Shown: positions 41,791 to 52,554, numbered from the stretch's first letter. The stretch is 64,000 bases of DNA from Paenibacillus doosanensis (GCF_025060755.1 NZ_JANYUY010000027.1:39974-103973); one strand, 5' to 3'. Numbers and translations are program-made. The notes: a model not told the origin generated them from the sequence alone.

Positions 41791-44700
41791 TCACAAATAA
41801 GGATAATTCTTGTTGATGACGAGCACGTTTACCCTCCATGGCAAACCCTCGCATGATCGGAACCGTATCATCGCAAAACCGTCATTCCGCTGCGTAAGAG
41901 GCAGCATATCCGTCGCATACTCGCCCGCTTTCAACGCTTTGTCCGGCTTCCAAACCATCTGCCCCGGGATCTCCGCCATCGTATAAGACGGCTCGGCGTT
42001 GTCCCCGGACACGATCAGCAGATCATATCTGCCCTTCGGCAGCTCGACGATTAATGCCGCTTCGTCCGTTCCGCCGATGAAATCCCGGCGAAGCAAATCC
42101 GGTTCTCCGCGGTCCGTCGCCGTGATCTTATCCGCGCTTTCCCAGCCGATGCCGCTGCGGGGCGTAAAGACGGTTTCCGCAGTTATTTTACGAAACGTTT
42201 GACCGGGCACGCCTTCCACGTGAATTTGACGCGGCAACGCCCGGTTATAATCTTTGACAAGCAGCTCCGGCTTGAGGCCAAAGTCGAGCCGATAGGCGGC
42301 GAGCTTCGACACGCGGGCGTTTCCGGCATAATAATCGAACGTGAAATGATCGAGCACCCGATAGTGATGCGTGTCCCGGTCTTTGCCGAGAAACACTCTC
42401 CGGCCCGTGTGCGCCTCGCAGACGCGCGGGCGGCTGCCTACTGCTGCTGCTGCGGCGCCGTTATCCGTTCGCGCCAACGGCTCGTCGAACAGGACTGCAC
42501 TCGCCCGAGAATAAACCAAATACTCGCCGTCCCGAACCGTATCGAAGCGCAGGCATCCGTCTTTGCGGACATGCTCCGCCGCCGCTCGCGTCATCCCGTT
42601 CAGACGCATAACGATGACGTCCTCTTCTTCGCCGAACGGGCTTCGGAGCACGACTTCGCCGCCGGCTCGGCTGCGTATTCCGACCCAGGCCGTTCGTCCG
42701 TCTGTCATCCGGGCGCTAACCTCGAACCCTCCGACGGCCAACAATCCCCTGAAGGCGCAATCTGTCCACGGTCCGTAAGCACGAGACTTCTCCCCGGCAT
42801 GATGATCGTACAGGCCGGCTGTGCGTTCCCGCTCGATCACGCCTTTCGGAACTGCCGGAAACGCCTCGATCACGCCGCCGACGCTTTGCAGCAGCATCTC
42901 GTTTACGGCGGCGACGATTTCGCCGGAAGCCTCCATCATGTGCGGATGGTACAGCGGTTCATTCGTGATGTTGCAATAATTCATCCAGCGCTCCGTCTCC
43001 TCCGCGAACAATCCGTTGCATCTCAGCGACAGGTCGATGCCTTGCTCGTACAGCAGTCTAAGCGCGGTATCTCCTTTGCCCAGACGCGAGGCGGCGCAGG
43101 ATAGCCAGCCGAATTGGAACATGCCGAACTCCGTGTTTTCCTCAGCATAGCGAAGCGTATTGGCCGCCCGCTGCCGAAGCGCCGGCGCGCTGTAACGATT
43201 GATTTCCCCGATCGGATAAATCGGCATAAGCAGCGACGGATGGCGCAGATGCAAGTCGGCCGGCGCCCACTCGGAGTCGAGCAGCACGTCGCCGTAACGC
43301 GCGGAAACGGCGGTCGGATAAGGGGCGAGCCGCTCGGCGATCGCCTTCCATCGGCGCCGGTCTTCCGCCGCCTCACCGAGCCGCTCGTTCGCCTCCGCCG
43401 CCATATGCAGCAAATACTTGACCGACGACAGCGTACATGTCGAGTTGCGCGTGAGCGGTCCCTGCTCCGGTGAAATATCCGGGAACATATCATACCGATC
43501 CCTCCCGGCGTCATATTGCAGATAGCCTTCGAAAAACCGCGCAATCCGCGCGAACAGCGGGTATGCCTTCTCCCGCAAAAAGCTCTCGTCCATGCTGTAA
43601 CGGTAATAATCCCATACCAACTGCGCGCACCACGGCCATATGCTGAAATACAGCGCATGCGGGTAATCCCCGGCCAAGCCGTTCAGTCCGTAAAACTGCT
43701 TCGCCATCCGCTCGGCATTGTCCGCATAAGTAAACAGCCCTTCATGGAACGCTTCCGCGATTTCCAAATGGTTGGCCGTATACAGCGGCCAAAAAGCGGC
43801 TTGAATGTTGACGTCCCAATACCACATGCTGCCCCATTTGGTCGGCTGCTTGATGTCCCACAACCCGTTTAGTCCGCATGCCTGCTCGCGCATCGCGCCT
43901 CCGTTGCCGCTGCTGCAGGCGATCGCGTACAGATTAATATGCCATAAGTCCTCCAGCAGCTTGTCGGGCAGTTCCACAGACGAACGCCGCCGGAAGCTCC
44001 GCCAGTACTCCCGATGATGCGCCTTCATGTCCGCAACCCTCCCGGCGGCCCGATTCAACCGCTGCAATGCGGTATGCAGCAGATCGTCCGCCTGCTCCTC
44101 CGTCACCACCGCGGTAAGCAGCGTTATGCGTTCCCCTGCTTCGCGAAGCTGTATACGGATGCCATCCGCTGCGCATTCCGCGCTTCCCTTCGCTCCGATC
44201 AGCTTCATCATCACGATGAACGAGAACGGTCCGTAGCGGTCCCGGTCCTCCCCGTCGGGATAGAAGGAGCCTGTGTAGTAAAAGGCTGACTCGTCATACG
44301 AATGATAGGTCACGCTCATGTCCGCATACCGCCGCACCGGAATCGTCAGAACGACCGTGTCTGCTAGCGTACAGGCAGTTTGTCTGATTTCGGTCACGAC
44401 GATATCGTTATCCTGCGCAACGATCGTGCTAACCTCCAGCTTCTTGCCCTGCTTCTCCATAATGAAGCGCACGTCCGCTCGCTCCGTATCAAGCTGCAAA
44501 GCGTACGAATCCGGCTCCTCCAGCTCCGCCGACGGATGCAGACGGATTTCGCCGGTCGGATAATGGGAGACGCCTCCGGGCGGCTTGCCGTATTGGCGGT
44601 GCATGCTGCTGTCCGACAAGGCGTCCCCGTACAGAAAGATCGGCTCCTCTCCCGGATCGCGGTACATCTCCTTCGCCCTCCGCTTAAGCTGTTCGAAGGT

Positions 44701-44910
44701 ACGGCCGTATTGGCTGCCGTAATCGGGTCCTTCTCCATGCGCATATTTTTTGCTGTACCGATGAAGCTTGCGGTAATACACCTCGTAATGATTGAGCGCG
44801 AACGTCAGCTTATGGTCTTCGAAATAAATCATCCCGCCAAAATGTCCGTTGCCGAGCGGCAAAGCTTCATTCCAGCCGCTCGGCGCGTTGTCGTACGTAA
44901 CGATTGTCAC
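41791..44910 (-). CDS. Glycoside hydrolase, GH95-like (alpha-L-fucosidase/galactosidase type)
   Basis: 1039 residues, no signal peptide, hence cytoplasmic. The opening WNEALPLGNGHFGGMIY is the GH95 signature, and the (alpha/alpha)6-barrel middle has GLNGLWDIKQPTKWGSMWYWDVN. Later come the MMEASGEIVAAVNEMLLQS region and C-terminal beta-sandwich. GH95 enzymes remove alpha-L-fucose or alpha-L-galactose residues by inversion. Start is a GTG at 44910, with AGGAGG eight bases upstream. It is directly downstream of the permease gene and would act on oligosaccharides brought in by the neighbouring ABC system. The exact sugar is not determinable here. Confidence 0.78.
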   Translation of the reverse strand: MTIVTYDNAPSGWNEALPLGNGHFGGMIYFEDHKLTFALNHYEVYYRKLHRYSKKYAHGEGPDYGSQYGRTFEQLKRRAKEMYRDPGEEPIFLYGDALSDSSMHRQYGKPPGGVSHYPTGEIRLHPSAELEEPDSYALQLDTERADVRFIMEKQGKKLEVSTIVAQDNDIVVTEIRQTACTLADTVVLTIPVRRYADMSVTYHSYDESAFYYTGSFYPDGEDRDRYGPFSFIVMMKLIGAKGSAECAADGIRIQLREAGERITLLTAVVTEEQADDLLHTALQRLNRAAGRVADMKAHHREYWRSFRRRSSVELPDKLLEDLWHINLYAIACSSGNGGAMREQACGLNGLWDIKQPTKWGSMWYWDVNIQAAFWPLYTANHLEIAEAFHEGLFTYADNAERMAKQFYGLNGLAGDYPHALYFSIWPWCAQLVWDYYRYSMDESFLREKAYPLFARIARFFEGYLQYDAGRDRYDMFPDISPEQGPLTRNSTCTLSSVKYLLHMAAEANERLGEAAEDRRRWKAIAERLAPYPTAVSARYGDVLLDSEWAPADLHLRHPSLLMPIYPIGEINRYSAPALRQRAANTLRYAEENTEFGMFQFGWLSCAASRLGKGDTALRLLYEQGIDLSLRCNGLFAEETERWMNYCNITNEPLYHPHMMEASGEIVAAVNEMLLQSVGGVIEAFPAVPKGVIERERTAGLYDHHAGEKSRAYGPWTDCAFRGLLAVGGFEVSARMTDGRTAWVGIRSRAGGEVVLRSPFGEEEDVIVMRLNGMTRAAAEHVRKDGCLRFDTVRDGEYLVYSRASAVLFDEPLARTDNGAAAAAVGSRPRVCEAHTGRRVFLGKDRDTHHYRVLDHFTFDYYAGNARVSKLAAYRLDFGLKPELLVKDYNRALPRQIHVEGVPGQTFRKITAETVFTPRSGIGWESADKITATDRGEPDLLRRDFIGGTDEAALIVELPKGRYDLLIVSGDNAEPSYTMAEIPGQMVWKPDKALKAGEYATDMLPLTQRNDGFAMIRFRSCEGLPWRVNVLVINKNYPYL

Positions 44911-44922
44911 ACTAAGCTCCTC

Positions 44923-45798
44923 CTACCCTTTAATCGCCCCGATCATGACGCCTTTGACAAAATATTTTTGCAGGAACGGATACAGGCAAATGATCGGCAG
45001 CGTCGACACGATGATCGTCGCGTATTTGATCGTCTCCCCGATGGCATACTTGTCGTCGCTGGCGGAGCCGACCATCATCGAATCGGTGCTGTTGGCAATC
45101 AATATATCGCGGAGCACGAGCTGGAGCGGGTACTTCTCGCTATTGCGCAAATAAACGAGCGCACTGAAATAAGAGTTCCAGTGGCCTACCGCATACCACA
45201 AAATCATAACGGCGATGACGGGCATCGACAGCGGAATGACGATACGGAATAAAATCGTCCAATCGCTGGCGCCGTCCATTCTCGCCGATTCCTCCAGGCT
45301 GACAGGAACGCTTTGGAACGAGGTTCGCATAATGATCATATTGAACGTATTGATCGCGCCGGGAATAAGAAGCGCCCACATCGTGTTCATCATGCCGAGT
45401 TGATTGACCAGCAGATAACTCGGAATTAACCCCCCGCTAAATACCATCGTTATTACAATGAAGAACATAATGGCATCTTTGAAATATAAGTTCGGCCTGG
45501 ACACCACATAAGCTCCGATCGCCGTCATGACAAGATTGATTGCCGTCCCCAGCACGACGTATAGAAGCGTATTTTCGTAGCCTTTTATGATCATCGGATT
45601 GCGAAACACCGCCTGGTAAGCGCTGAGATCAAAACCGGCCGGGCCGAGCAGCAGCCCGCGATTTTGCAGAAAGGACGTCGCTTCGCTAAGCGATGCAAAC
45701 AAAACGTATAAGAACGGATAGAGTGTGACTATACATAAACCGATCATTAGGAGCGCGTTCAAATAGCCGAACGCTCTTTCCCCCGCGGTTGGTTTCAT
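44923..45798 (-). CDS. Carbohydrate ABC transporter permease (LplC/YtcP-like)
   Basis: 291 residues, six spans, CUT1-type MalG-like permease. The C-terminal EAA-like loop (ESARMDGASDWTILFRIVIP) that contacts the ATPase is clear. GAGGAG precedes the ATG. It lies 12 bases upstream of the GH95-like gene and 12 bases after the partner permease, in a five-gene transcription unit. The ATPase subunit is not encoded here, as is usual for such systems, which share MsmX-type ATPases. Confidence 0.93.
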   Translation of the reverse strand: MKPTAGERAFGYLNALLMIGLCIVTLYPFLYVLFASLSEATSFLQNRGLLLGPAGFDLSAYQAVFRNPMIIKGYENTLLYVVLGTAINLVMTAIGAYVVSRPNLYFKDAIMFFIVITMVFSGGLIPSYLLVNQLGMMNTMWALLIPGAINTFNMIIMRTSFQSVPVSLEESARMDGASDWTILFRIVIPLSMPVIAVMILWYAVGHWNSYFSALVYLRNSEKYPLQLVLRDILIANSTDSMMVGSASDDKYAIGETIKYATIIVSTLPIICLYPFLQKYFVKGVMIGAIKG

Positions 45799-45810
45799 AA
45801 ACGTAGCTCC

Positions 45811-46743
45811 TCACCAAAGTTTGTTCTCGCTGAGCCGCCTGGTAACACTATTGGCCGCCACGATCAGAATAAAGCTGACGACCGAGTTGAACAGTCCGAC
45901 GGCCGCCGTAAAGCTGTAGCTCGCCTCCAGCACCCCTTTGCGGTATACATACGTCGAGATGACGTCCGCCGTCGAATACGTGAGCGGATTATAAAGCAAC
46001 AGCACCTTCTCGCTGCCGACCGACAGCATGCTGCCCATCTGCAAAATGAACAAGATGGCAATCGTCGGCATAATGCCGGGAATCGTGACATGCAGCGTCT
46101 GCTTCCAACGACCCGCCCCGTCGATCCGAGCGGCTTCGTACAGCATCGGATCGATCGCGGAGATCGCCGCCAGATAAATGATCGAGCCCCAGCCGACGCC
46201 TTGCCAAATGCCGGACGATACGAACAGAAACCGGAACCAGCCCGCTTCTTTCAGGAAGTCGATCGGCTCTATGCCGAAGGAGGCGAGCAGTTGGTTAATA
46301 AGACCCGTGCGGCCCAAGAAATCGATCATCATTCCGGCCACTACGACGATCGAGATGAAGTGAGGCAAATAGGAGACGGTCTGTACGAGCCGTTTAAACA
46401 TGCTGCTGCGGATTTCATTAAGCAGCAGCGCGAGCACGATGGCCGCCGGAAAGCCGAACAGCAGCTCATACAAGTTGATCAATACCGTATTCTTGAGGAG
46501 CCGTCCGAAATAAATTCCGTTGAAGAAGCTTTCAAAATGCTTGAATCCGGCCCACGGGCTTCCCCAAATCCCTTTTGCCGGCTGGAAGTCTTTAAAAGCG
46601 ATTTGCAGGCCGTACATCGGCCCATAATGAAATATGACATAATAAGCGATGACAGGAAGCGCCATCAAATAAATGTTCCAATGCCGCTTCCAATCGGCGC
46701 GTATCGTTTGCAGTACTGCCGGGTTGCCGTTGCCTCTCGCCAT
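45811..46743 (-). CDS. Carbohydrate ABC transporter permease (LplB/YteP-like)
   Basis: About 310 residues, six spans, MalF-like CUT1 permease. The EAA loop reads YEAARIDGAGRWKQTLHVTIPG. GGGAG lies five bases before the ATG at 46743; the longer frame starts with an unlikely TTG next to the ribosome site. It forms the membrane pore with the LplC-like partner downstream and receives substrate from the binding lipoprotein upstream, 87 bases away. Confidence 0.92.
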   Translation of the reverse strand: MARGNGNPAVLQTIRADWKRHWNIYLMALPVIAYYVIFHYGPMYGLQIAFKDFQPAKGIWGSPWAGFKHFESFFNGIYFGRLLKNTVLINLYELLFGFPAAIVLALLLNEIRSSMFKRLVQTVSYLPHFISIVVVAGMMIDFLGRTGLINQLLASFGIEPIDFLKEAGWFRFLFVSSGIWQGVGWGSIIYLAAISAIDPMLYEAARIDGAGRWKQTLHVTIPGIMPTIAILFILQMGSMLSVGSEKVLLLYNPLTYSTADVISTYVYRKGVLEASYSFTAAVGLFNSVVSFILIVAANSVTRRLSENKLW

Positions 46744-46829
46744 CGTTGCTCCCAATCCTTTCCGTCCGGAATGGGCCTTGCCGGGGAAAGCAGACGTATG
46801 TGCGCTCTCTCCCGGCCTCGCCCTCCTGT

Positions 46830-48446
46830 TTAGCGTTTGTTGAAGCGCTCGAGCGCCGTTTGCTGAATTTGAATGGCGTCGTTAATGCCCATGCTTTGAA
46901 TTTTTTTGACGTACTGGTCAAAGTTGTCGATCGGCTCCACGCCCATAATGAATTTGAGCAGCATTTCATCCTTGTACGTATTGATATCCGTCATGATAGA
47001 GGCGAATTTGCTGCTCTCGTCCTGCGTCGGGGTCACGAGCGGCATCTTGCGTTCGGCGGTCGGTTTGGCCCAAACGGACAGCGCGTCCTTCTGCTGCGGA
47101 AGCGCAAGATATTGCACTTGGAAATTGTCGCTGAGCACGAACGGCGCGCTCCAAGTCGCACGGGTATATTTGGCGATCGCTTGCTGAGAGCTGATGCCGT
47201 TCGGCGGGTTCAATACTTCAGGCTTTAATACGGCTTTGCCGTCCTGCATCGTATAGCTTTCGCCCTCGATACCGTAGTTGAACAGCTGCTCGCCCTTGTC
47301 TCCGTAAGCGTAATCCAGCCATTTAACCGTTTCGACCGGGTTTTTGTCGCTTGTCGTAATAGCCGCGCCGACACCGTTGAAGGCGAAGTCCTTTTGACCC
47401 CAAATCGCTTTGTCTCCGGGCTTGAGAACAGGATAAGGAGCGGCAACCAGATTAAAGCTCGGATCTTTATCCTTCATCAGGCCGGCATATTTGCCGATGC
47501 CCCCGCCGTTGAACGCGGCCGTCGCGCCGAGCACATTCGTCGTCATTTTGTTATCGAGCAGCTTGGCATTCGGCGCCGCGAAATCTTTATCGAGCAGCCC
47601 TTCCTTGTACCATTTGTTCATCGTAGCAAGAAAATCCTTGAATTCCGGCTGAATCGGGCCGAACTTCACCTTGCCGTTATCCTGGTAAAAGCTGTTATTA
47701 ATGCCCCATGCTCCGAGGAAAGGCGCATCGGTGTTGAGCAAATCTTTATCGAGGTTGATCGGAATTTCATCCGCTTTGCCGTTGCCGTTCGGGTCTTTCT
47801 CTTTAAACGCTTTCAACACGCTGTACCATTCGTCGATCGTCGTCGGCATCTTCAAGCCGAGCTTGTCGAGCCAGTCCTGACGAATCGCAGGGCCGAAAAA
47901 CACTCGAACCTTATCGTCGCCGCGCAAAAACGGGAACGCGTAGAGGCTTCCGTTATCCGTCGTAATCTGCTTCTTCCAATCGGGATGATCGGCAAGCAGC
48001 TTCTTCAGGTTCGGCGCATACGTATCGATGAGCTCGTTCAGCTTCACGATTTTGTTATCCTGAATCGCTTTCTCCGGACCGCCCGGGTAATCGGTCCATG
48101 CGTATTCGATCACATCCGGCAGCTCGCTTGAGGCGATCATCAGGTTAAACTGCTCCTTCGCCTGCGCGGTATCGAGCGGAGGATGCTGGAATTCGACCTT
48201 CACTCCGGTTATTTTCTCCAGCTCCTTATACATTTCCATATCCGCATAGGTCTTCATCTGCGCTGCGGCCGCCGGGTGATTCGCCACCCAATAGGTCAGA
48301 TGAGTCAGCTTCGGCGGCTGCGATTCCTTGCCGTCCTGTGCCGATGTTTGCGGCGTTTCTCCGCTTTGTCCGCTACATGCGGCAACCGCAACGGCGAGCG
48401 CGGAAACCGACAGGATCAAGCTCGCCTGTTTCATTTTTTGGTTCAT
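46830..48446 (-). CDS. Extracellular carbohydrate-binding lipoprotein (LplA/YtcQ-like)
   Basis: 538 residues. Signal peptide with lipobox VAAC (Cys24), followed by the long SBP family 1 fold typical of the LplA/LipO group (THLTYWVANHP, then DNKIVKLNELIDTYAPNLKK). The length, over 500 residues, suits binding of oligosaccharides. AGGGAGG precedes the ATG. It heads the transport operon and lies next to the AraC sensor gene, its likely activator. Confidence 0.92.
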   Translation of the reverse strand: MNQKMKQASLILSVSALAVAVAACSGQSGETPQTSAQDGKESQPPKLTHLTYWVANHPAAAAQMKTYADMEMYKELEKITGVKVEFQHPPLDTAQAKEQFNLMIASSELPDVIEYAWTDYPGGPEKAIQDNKIVKLNELIDTYAPNLKKLLADHPDWKKQITTDNGSLYAFPFLRGDDKVRVFFGPAIRQDWLDKLGLKMPTTIDEWYSVLKAFKEKDPNGNGKADEIPINLDKDLLNTDAPFLGAWGINNSFYQDNGKVKFGPIQPEFKDFLATMNKWYKEGLLDKDFAAPNAKLLDNKMTTNVLGATAAFNGGGIGKYAGLMKDKDPSFNLVAAPYPVLKPGDKAIWGQKDFAFNGVGAAITTSDKNPVETVKWLDYAYGDKGEQLFNYGIEGESYTMQDGKAVLKPEVLNPPNGISSQQAIAKYTRATWSAPFVLSDNFQVQYLALPQQKDALSVWAKPTAERKMPLVTPTQDESSKFASIMTDINTYKDEMLLKFIMGVEPIDNFDQYVKKIQSMGINDAIQIQQTALERFNKR

Positions 48447-48688
48447 TGCTTTGCCTCCCTCGTAAAATGGCTGAAACCGAAACTTGTCGTTGCAGCTTTC
48501 GATTCCAAGTGTAAGCTCCGAAAGCCGGTACTGCCTACTCTCTCCTTTTCATCTGCGTTGTACTTTCGTAAGAAATCCGGTTTTGCATAAAAAAAATCGG
48601 TCCGACATTAAAAATCGTCGGTAGACGGCGCACGGGAACCCCTCGCTTCAGAACGCTTCTCCGATGCAAGCCTCCGCATAAGAGGCAA

Positions 48689-48718
48689 GAAAAAAGGCAG
48701 CCTCATGGAGACTGCCTC
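48689..48718 (-). terminator. Terminator of the AraC sensor gene
   Basis: AGGCAGtCTC/GAGgCTGCCT stem with a 3-base loop, followed on the minus strand by TTTTTT. Confidence 0.85.
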
Positions 48719-51102
48719 TATTCGTCCGGCACGGCCGTGTCCGGGGCGATCGTTTCCCGGTATTTCCCGGGCGTAACTCCTTCCAGCTTCTTGAACGCGC
48801 GGATGAAGACGACGTCGTTGTTATAACCGATCAGCTGCGCGATTTGCGCGATCGTCAGGTCACGATTGTCCATTAGCCTCTTCGAGGCCTTGATTCTGTT
48901 GTTCGTGATATAGTCGAGCAGCGTTTGCCCTTGATTTTTCTTAAAAAACGTCGAAATATATTGCGGCGTCATATGGAAACGATCCGCGATCATCGCAAGG
49001 CCGAGATTCGGATCGTCAAGAGCGCGATCGATGAAAGCGACCATGTCCTGGAGCAATTGCGTGCGATGATCGGATCGTTCGACATTGAACGTGCGGGTGA
49101 GCGTTTCATACAGCTCCTTCGTTTTCAGCTGCATCCCTTCCGCCGTCGAGTGACTGAACACCGCTTTGATCGGGTCGAAATCCTCCCCGAGCACTTCCTG
49201 CTGATTCGTATTCGTCGAGTTGACGATTTTCAGAAACGTGCTTATCACATTGAAAAATAAACATTTGCCGAGCTCCGGCGTAAAGCCGCCGGAATCGAAG
49301 TTCATCGAGTATATTTTATCGAGCAGTTTTCCGACATTATCGGCATCGCCGCTGCGCACGAAGTTGGTCAGCTGGACTTCCATTTCAAGCGGATAATAAT
49401 AATGCTGCTTGGTGCCGGCGATATCCTGAAAATGAATGATCGCGTTCTTTCCTAAGATCAATCGGTATTCCAGAGCCGCAAGCGCCTCCGGATAGGAATC
49501 CCGGATCGCTTTGGGTCCTTGGTGAATACCTCCGGCGGCGACGGTGATGCCGATTTTGAACCTTTGCGAAACGAGGTCGTATAGCGACTGGACGATATCC
49601 CGAATGTCGGTCTCCGCCTTCTCCTCCGGTTCCGGCTGCAAATTAATGAGAAGCGCCAGCCGTTCCCGGTCCAACTCGACGGGAAACCCTTTGTGGGGCG
49701 GCTTGATCAAGTCGACGCTTATATTGGATACGATAAACCTCGCCAGCGCCCACTGCTGCTCGCTGTCTTCGGACAAGTGCTGAATATCCTCGATTTGAAT
49801 CAGCACAACGGCGAACCGGTCGCTGATTAACGCCAGATCCATAAATCGCAACGAATCTTCGTTCTCCGCAGATACGTCCACATCCATGTGCCCGTGCAGA
49901 AGCCGGGATAAATAGTTCGCCCGAATGAACGGCGTTTGCTTGGTCAGCGTGCTGCGCAAATGGTTTTCTTCATGAATCGAGCCTTCGAACGTCTGCCTGA
50001 TAAACTCGTACTCGTCGAAGGAAGGCCGTCCGCTCATACGTTTGCCGCGCATTATCGCGTTCACCGTTTTTTGCAGCGGCTTATAGCTGCGGTATACCCC
50101 GGCGATTACAGCTAGCAGACCGGCGATCAAGCACAAGATGAACAAGCCGAGAGACCATGTTTGAATTTGATTGACCTGCTGCATGAACACATCGTTCGGC
50201 GTGATCGATACATATTTAAAGCCCGCTTTTTGCGAGGACACGAACGATACCATCTGATCGACGCCTCCGAGCTTGTAGCCGAACGGCGCGTCGGTATGCT
50301 CCATCCGCTTCAGCAGCTCTCCCGGAAACGGCGTTGCGCTCGTGCTCATGATCGTTTGGCCGTCGTTGTCGATAATATAGATGGCGCTGTGGCTGGCCGA
50401 TTCCAGCTGGGCGAACATCCCCTTGATTTGATCGACATCGATCAAAACGACGAAATTTCCGAGGTGATCGGCCGGCGAGCTGACGGGAAGCGTCTTCACA
50501 TATACAATGACTTCCTTCGGAAACGTTTCGATGCTTGCCATCGGATTCAATCCCCGGGCCAGAGAAGCGACCGGCAAGTAGGACACTTTATGCAAGCCTG
50601 TCAGAAGCCCCTGCTTCCACTGCTCGTACGGCTGCCCTTGAAACGTGTAATAAGTCGAATAAAACGTGTGCGAATCGGTGAGCAAATCGGCCTTGACAAT
50701 TTTATCGCTTCGCGCGAAATAGACGAAATAATCGAAAATAAAGCTGCTGGTCATGCTCCGGTAACGCGTCATTTTATCCCGCATGAACTCGACAAACTGG
50801 TAATCGTCGGCGCTGCTTGCATGATCGGAAATTTTCAGCATATAATCCAGCTTGGGATCGAACACGACTTGGCGCGTTAGATTATCCACTTCCGACAGTT
50901 TGTTGTCGAGCAAAAGCCTCAGCTGCTCCAGCATGGCCGCATTGGAGCGGTTCGTGCTCTTTTCCAGACTCTCCTCCACCTTCGCATATAAAAACAGCCC
51001 CATAGCCATCGGAATAAGCAGAATAAACAGGTTGGAGACGATCAGTGTCTTAAGCGCGTTTCTGCGATTGCCAAACAAGCGTACATTAAGCCGTAATTTC
51101 AA
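48718..51102 (-). CDS. AraC family membrane sensor-regulator of the glycan locus
   Basis: 794 residues. Residues ~20-42 form one membrane span, ~43-310 an extracellular dCache-like sensor (KSTNRSNAAMLEQLRLLLDN onward), then a second span (~315-338), a long linker and a C-terminal AraC DNA-binding domain (LAMIADRFHMTPQYISTFFK, LTIAQIAQLIGYNNDVVFIR). This arrangement is typical of YtdP/YesN-like regulators in Paenibacillus sugar loci, which sense a sugar or binding protein outside the cell. The start appears to be a TTG at 51102 with a poor ribosome site, so it is uncertain. It sits upstream of the lipoprotein and permease genes. Confidence 0.88.
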   Translation of the reverse strand: MKLRLNVRLFGNRRNALKTLIVSNLFILLIPMAMGLFLYAKVEESLEKSTNRSNAAMLEQLRLLLDNKLSEVDNLTRQVVFDPKLDYMLKISDHASSADDYQFVEFMRDKMTRYRSMTSSFIFDYFVYFARSDKIVKADLLTDSHTFYSTYYTFQGQPYEQWKQGLLTGLHKVSYLPVASLARGLNPMASIETFPKEVIVYVKTLPVSSPADHLGNFVVLIDVDQIKGMFAQLESASHSAIYIIDNDGQTIMSTSATPFPGELLKRMEHTDAPFGYKLGGVDQMVSFVSSQKAGFKYVSITPNDVFMQQVNQIQTWSLGLFILCLIAGLLAVIAGVYRSYKPLQKTVNAIMRGKRMSGRPSFDEYEFIRQTFEGSIHEENHLRSTLTKQTPFIRANYLSRLLHGHMDVDVSAENEDSLRFMDLALISDRFAVVLIQIEDIQHLSEDSEQQWALARFIVSNISVDLIKPPHKGFPVELDRERLALLINLQPEPEEKAETDIRDIVQSLYDLVSQRFKIGITVAAGGIHQGPKAIRDSYPEALAALEYRLILGKNAIIHFQDIAGTKQHYYYPLEMEVQLTNFVRSGDADNVGKLLDKIYSMNFDSGGFTPELGKCLFFNVISTFLKIVNSTNTNQQEVLGEDFDPIKAVFSHSTAEGMQLKTKELYETLTRTFNVERSDHRTQLLQDMVAFIDRALDDPNLGLAMIADRFHMTPQYISTFFKKNQGQTLLDYITNNRIKASKRLMDNRDLTIAQIAQLIGYNNDVVFIRAFKKLEGVTPGKYRETIAPDTAVPDE

Positions 51103-51328
51103 AGCCTTTCACGTCCAATCCTGAAGTTCCGTTTCGCCGTTTGCGCAAGCTGCGGCCTTCGCCCCGGCGGTTCCCATTTTCCAATAAAAGTGCTATCAAA
51201 ATCTTATCATCATAAAAAAATTCTGTAAATGCCAGGATATGGATTCGCTTTTTCATGCATACATTGTTATTTGCCGCCGTTCTTGTCAATACTGGAAAAA
51301 TAAGCGGAGAACAGGGAGAGGAACTGCC

Positions 51329-52468
51329 ATGAGAAATTCAGGGGTTTGGGCGGAGCGGTTCAAGTCGTTGATGTTTCGCAACCAATTCGTATTTTTTCTG
51401 CTGATCCTGCTGTTGATCGGCCTAAATATTTTGGTGCTGACAAAAGTTAACTTTATATTCAGACCTTTTCTTGTTTTGGTTAAAACCGTCCTGCTGCCGA
51501 TTATTTTGAGCGGAATTATGTACTATTTGCTGAATCCGGTCGTCGCTTACCTGGAGAGCAAAAAAGTTCGCCGCGTCTATTCGATTATCGTGCTGTATTT
51601 GCTGATTCTGGGCATTCTCGCTTTAATTATCGTCACGGTCATTCCTCTGATCCGCCAGCAAATCTTAAGCCTCGTGGAAAATTTGCCGGCTTACAGCGAG
51701 GTTATCAAGCTTCAATTCGAGCAGCTTATGGGTATGAAGCTGATCAATCAGCTTGCGCAAGCGATCAATTATAACTCCGACGATCTGATTAATTCGATCT
51801 CGCAGCGGGCCAGCTCTATGCTGAATCATACGTGGTCGAGCTTGAGCGGATTTCTCGGGGCGCTGACTGAAACGATTCTGGCTATTGTCACCGTGCCGTT
51901 CATCTTGTTCTACCTGCTCATTGACGGCAAACGGCTTCCCCCGTACATCTTGCAATTCGTGCCGATCGTCATTCGCGATCAAACGTTCCGGGTTATGAAA
52001 GAAATGAGCCATCAGATCAGCTCCTACATACGCGGACAAATTATCGTCAGCTTCTGCATCGGCTTCCTGCTGTTCATCGGTTACCAAGTAATCGGTCTCG
52101 ACTACTCTCTTGTGCTTGCGGTAATGGCCGCCTGCACCAGCATCGTACCGTACCTCGGGCCCGCAATCGCCATTACGCCTGCGCTCATTGTAGCCAGCGT
52201 CACTTCGCCGGTTATGCTGCTCAAAATGATCGCCATCTGGACGATCGTTCAACTGATCGAAGGCAAATTCATCTCGCCGCAAATTATGGGCAAAACACTG
52301 CACATTCATCCTGTGACGATTATCTTCGTCATATTGACGGCCGGGAACTTGTTCGGGATCGCCGGAATTATTCTTGCCGTACCCGGCTATGCCGTGCTTA
52401 AGGTTATCGTCACCCATTTGTTCCTCTGGTTCAAGTCGCGCTCCGGTCTTTATGAAGCTCCGAAGTAA
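51329..52468 (+). CDS. AI-2E family transporter (PF01594-type membrane protein)
   Basis: About 379 residues with 7-8 spans. Family features are the paired N-terminal spans, the central ~100-residue loop, and the [23 protein letters not shown] and [20 protein letters not shown] motifs of AI-2E transporters such as YdbI/YueF. Roles across the family vary (AI-2 export, Na+/H+ or other antiport), so function is unsettled. The ATG at 51329 has GAGAGGA at a proper distance; the longer frame does not. It is monocistronic and divergent from the AraC sensor gene. Confidence 0.88.
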   Translation: MRNSGVWAERFKSLMFRNQFVFFLLILLLIGLNILVLTKVNFIFRPFLVLVKTVLLPIILSGIMYYLLNPVVAYLESKKVRRVYSIIVLYLLILGILALIIVTVIPLIRQQILSLVENLPAYSEVIKLQFEQLMGMKLINQLAQAINYNSDDLINSISQRASSMLNHTWSSLSGFLGALTETILAIVTVPFILFYLLIDGKRLPPYILQFVPIVIRDQTFRVMKEMSHQISSYIRGQIIVSFCIGFLLFIGYQVIGLDYSLVLAVMAACTSIVPYLGPAIAITPALIVASVTSPVMLLKMIAIWTIVQLIEGKFISPQIMGKTLHIHPVTIIFVILTAGNLFGIAGIILAVPGYAVLKVIVTHLFLWFKSRSGLYEAPK

Positions 52469-52554
52469 CTCCGCAGCAAAAGCCTGCGGCTAACCGCTTG
52501 CGAAGCGCGGCTGCTGCGAAGGCCGAATCGTTCGACAGCCATAGCGGTAAGGTT

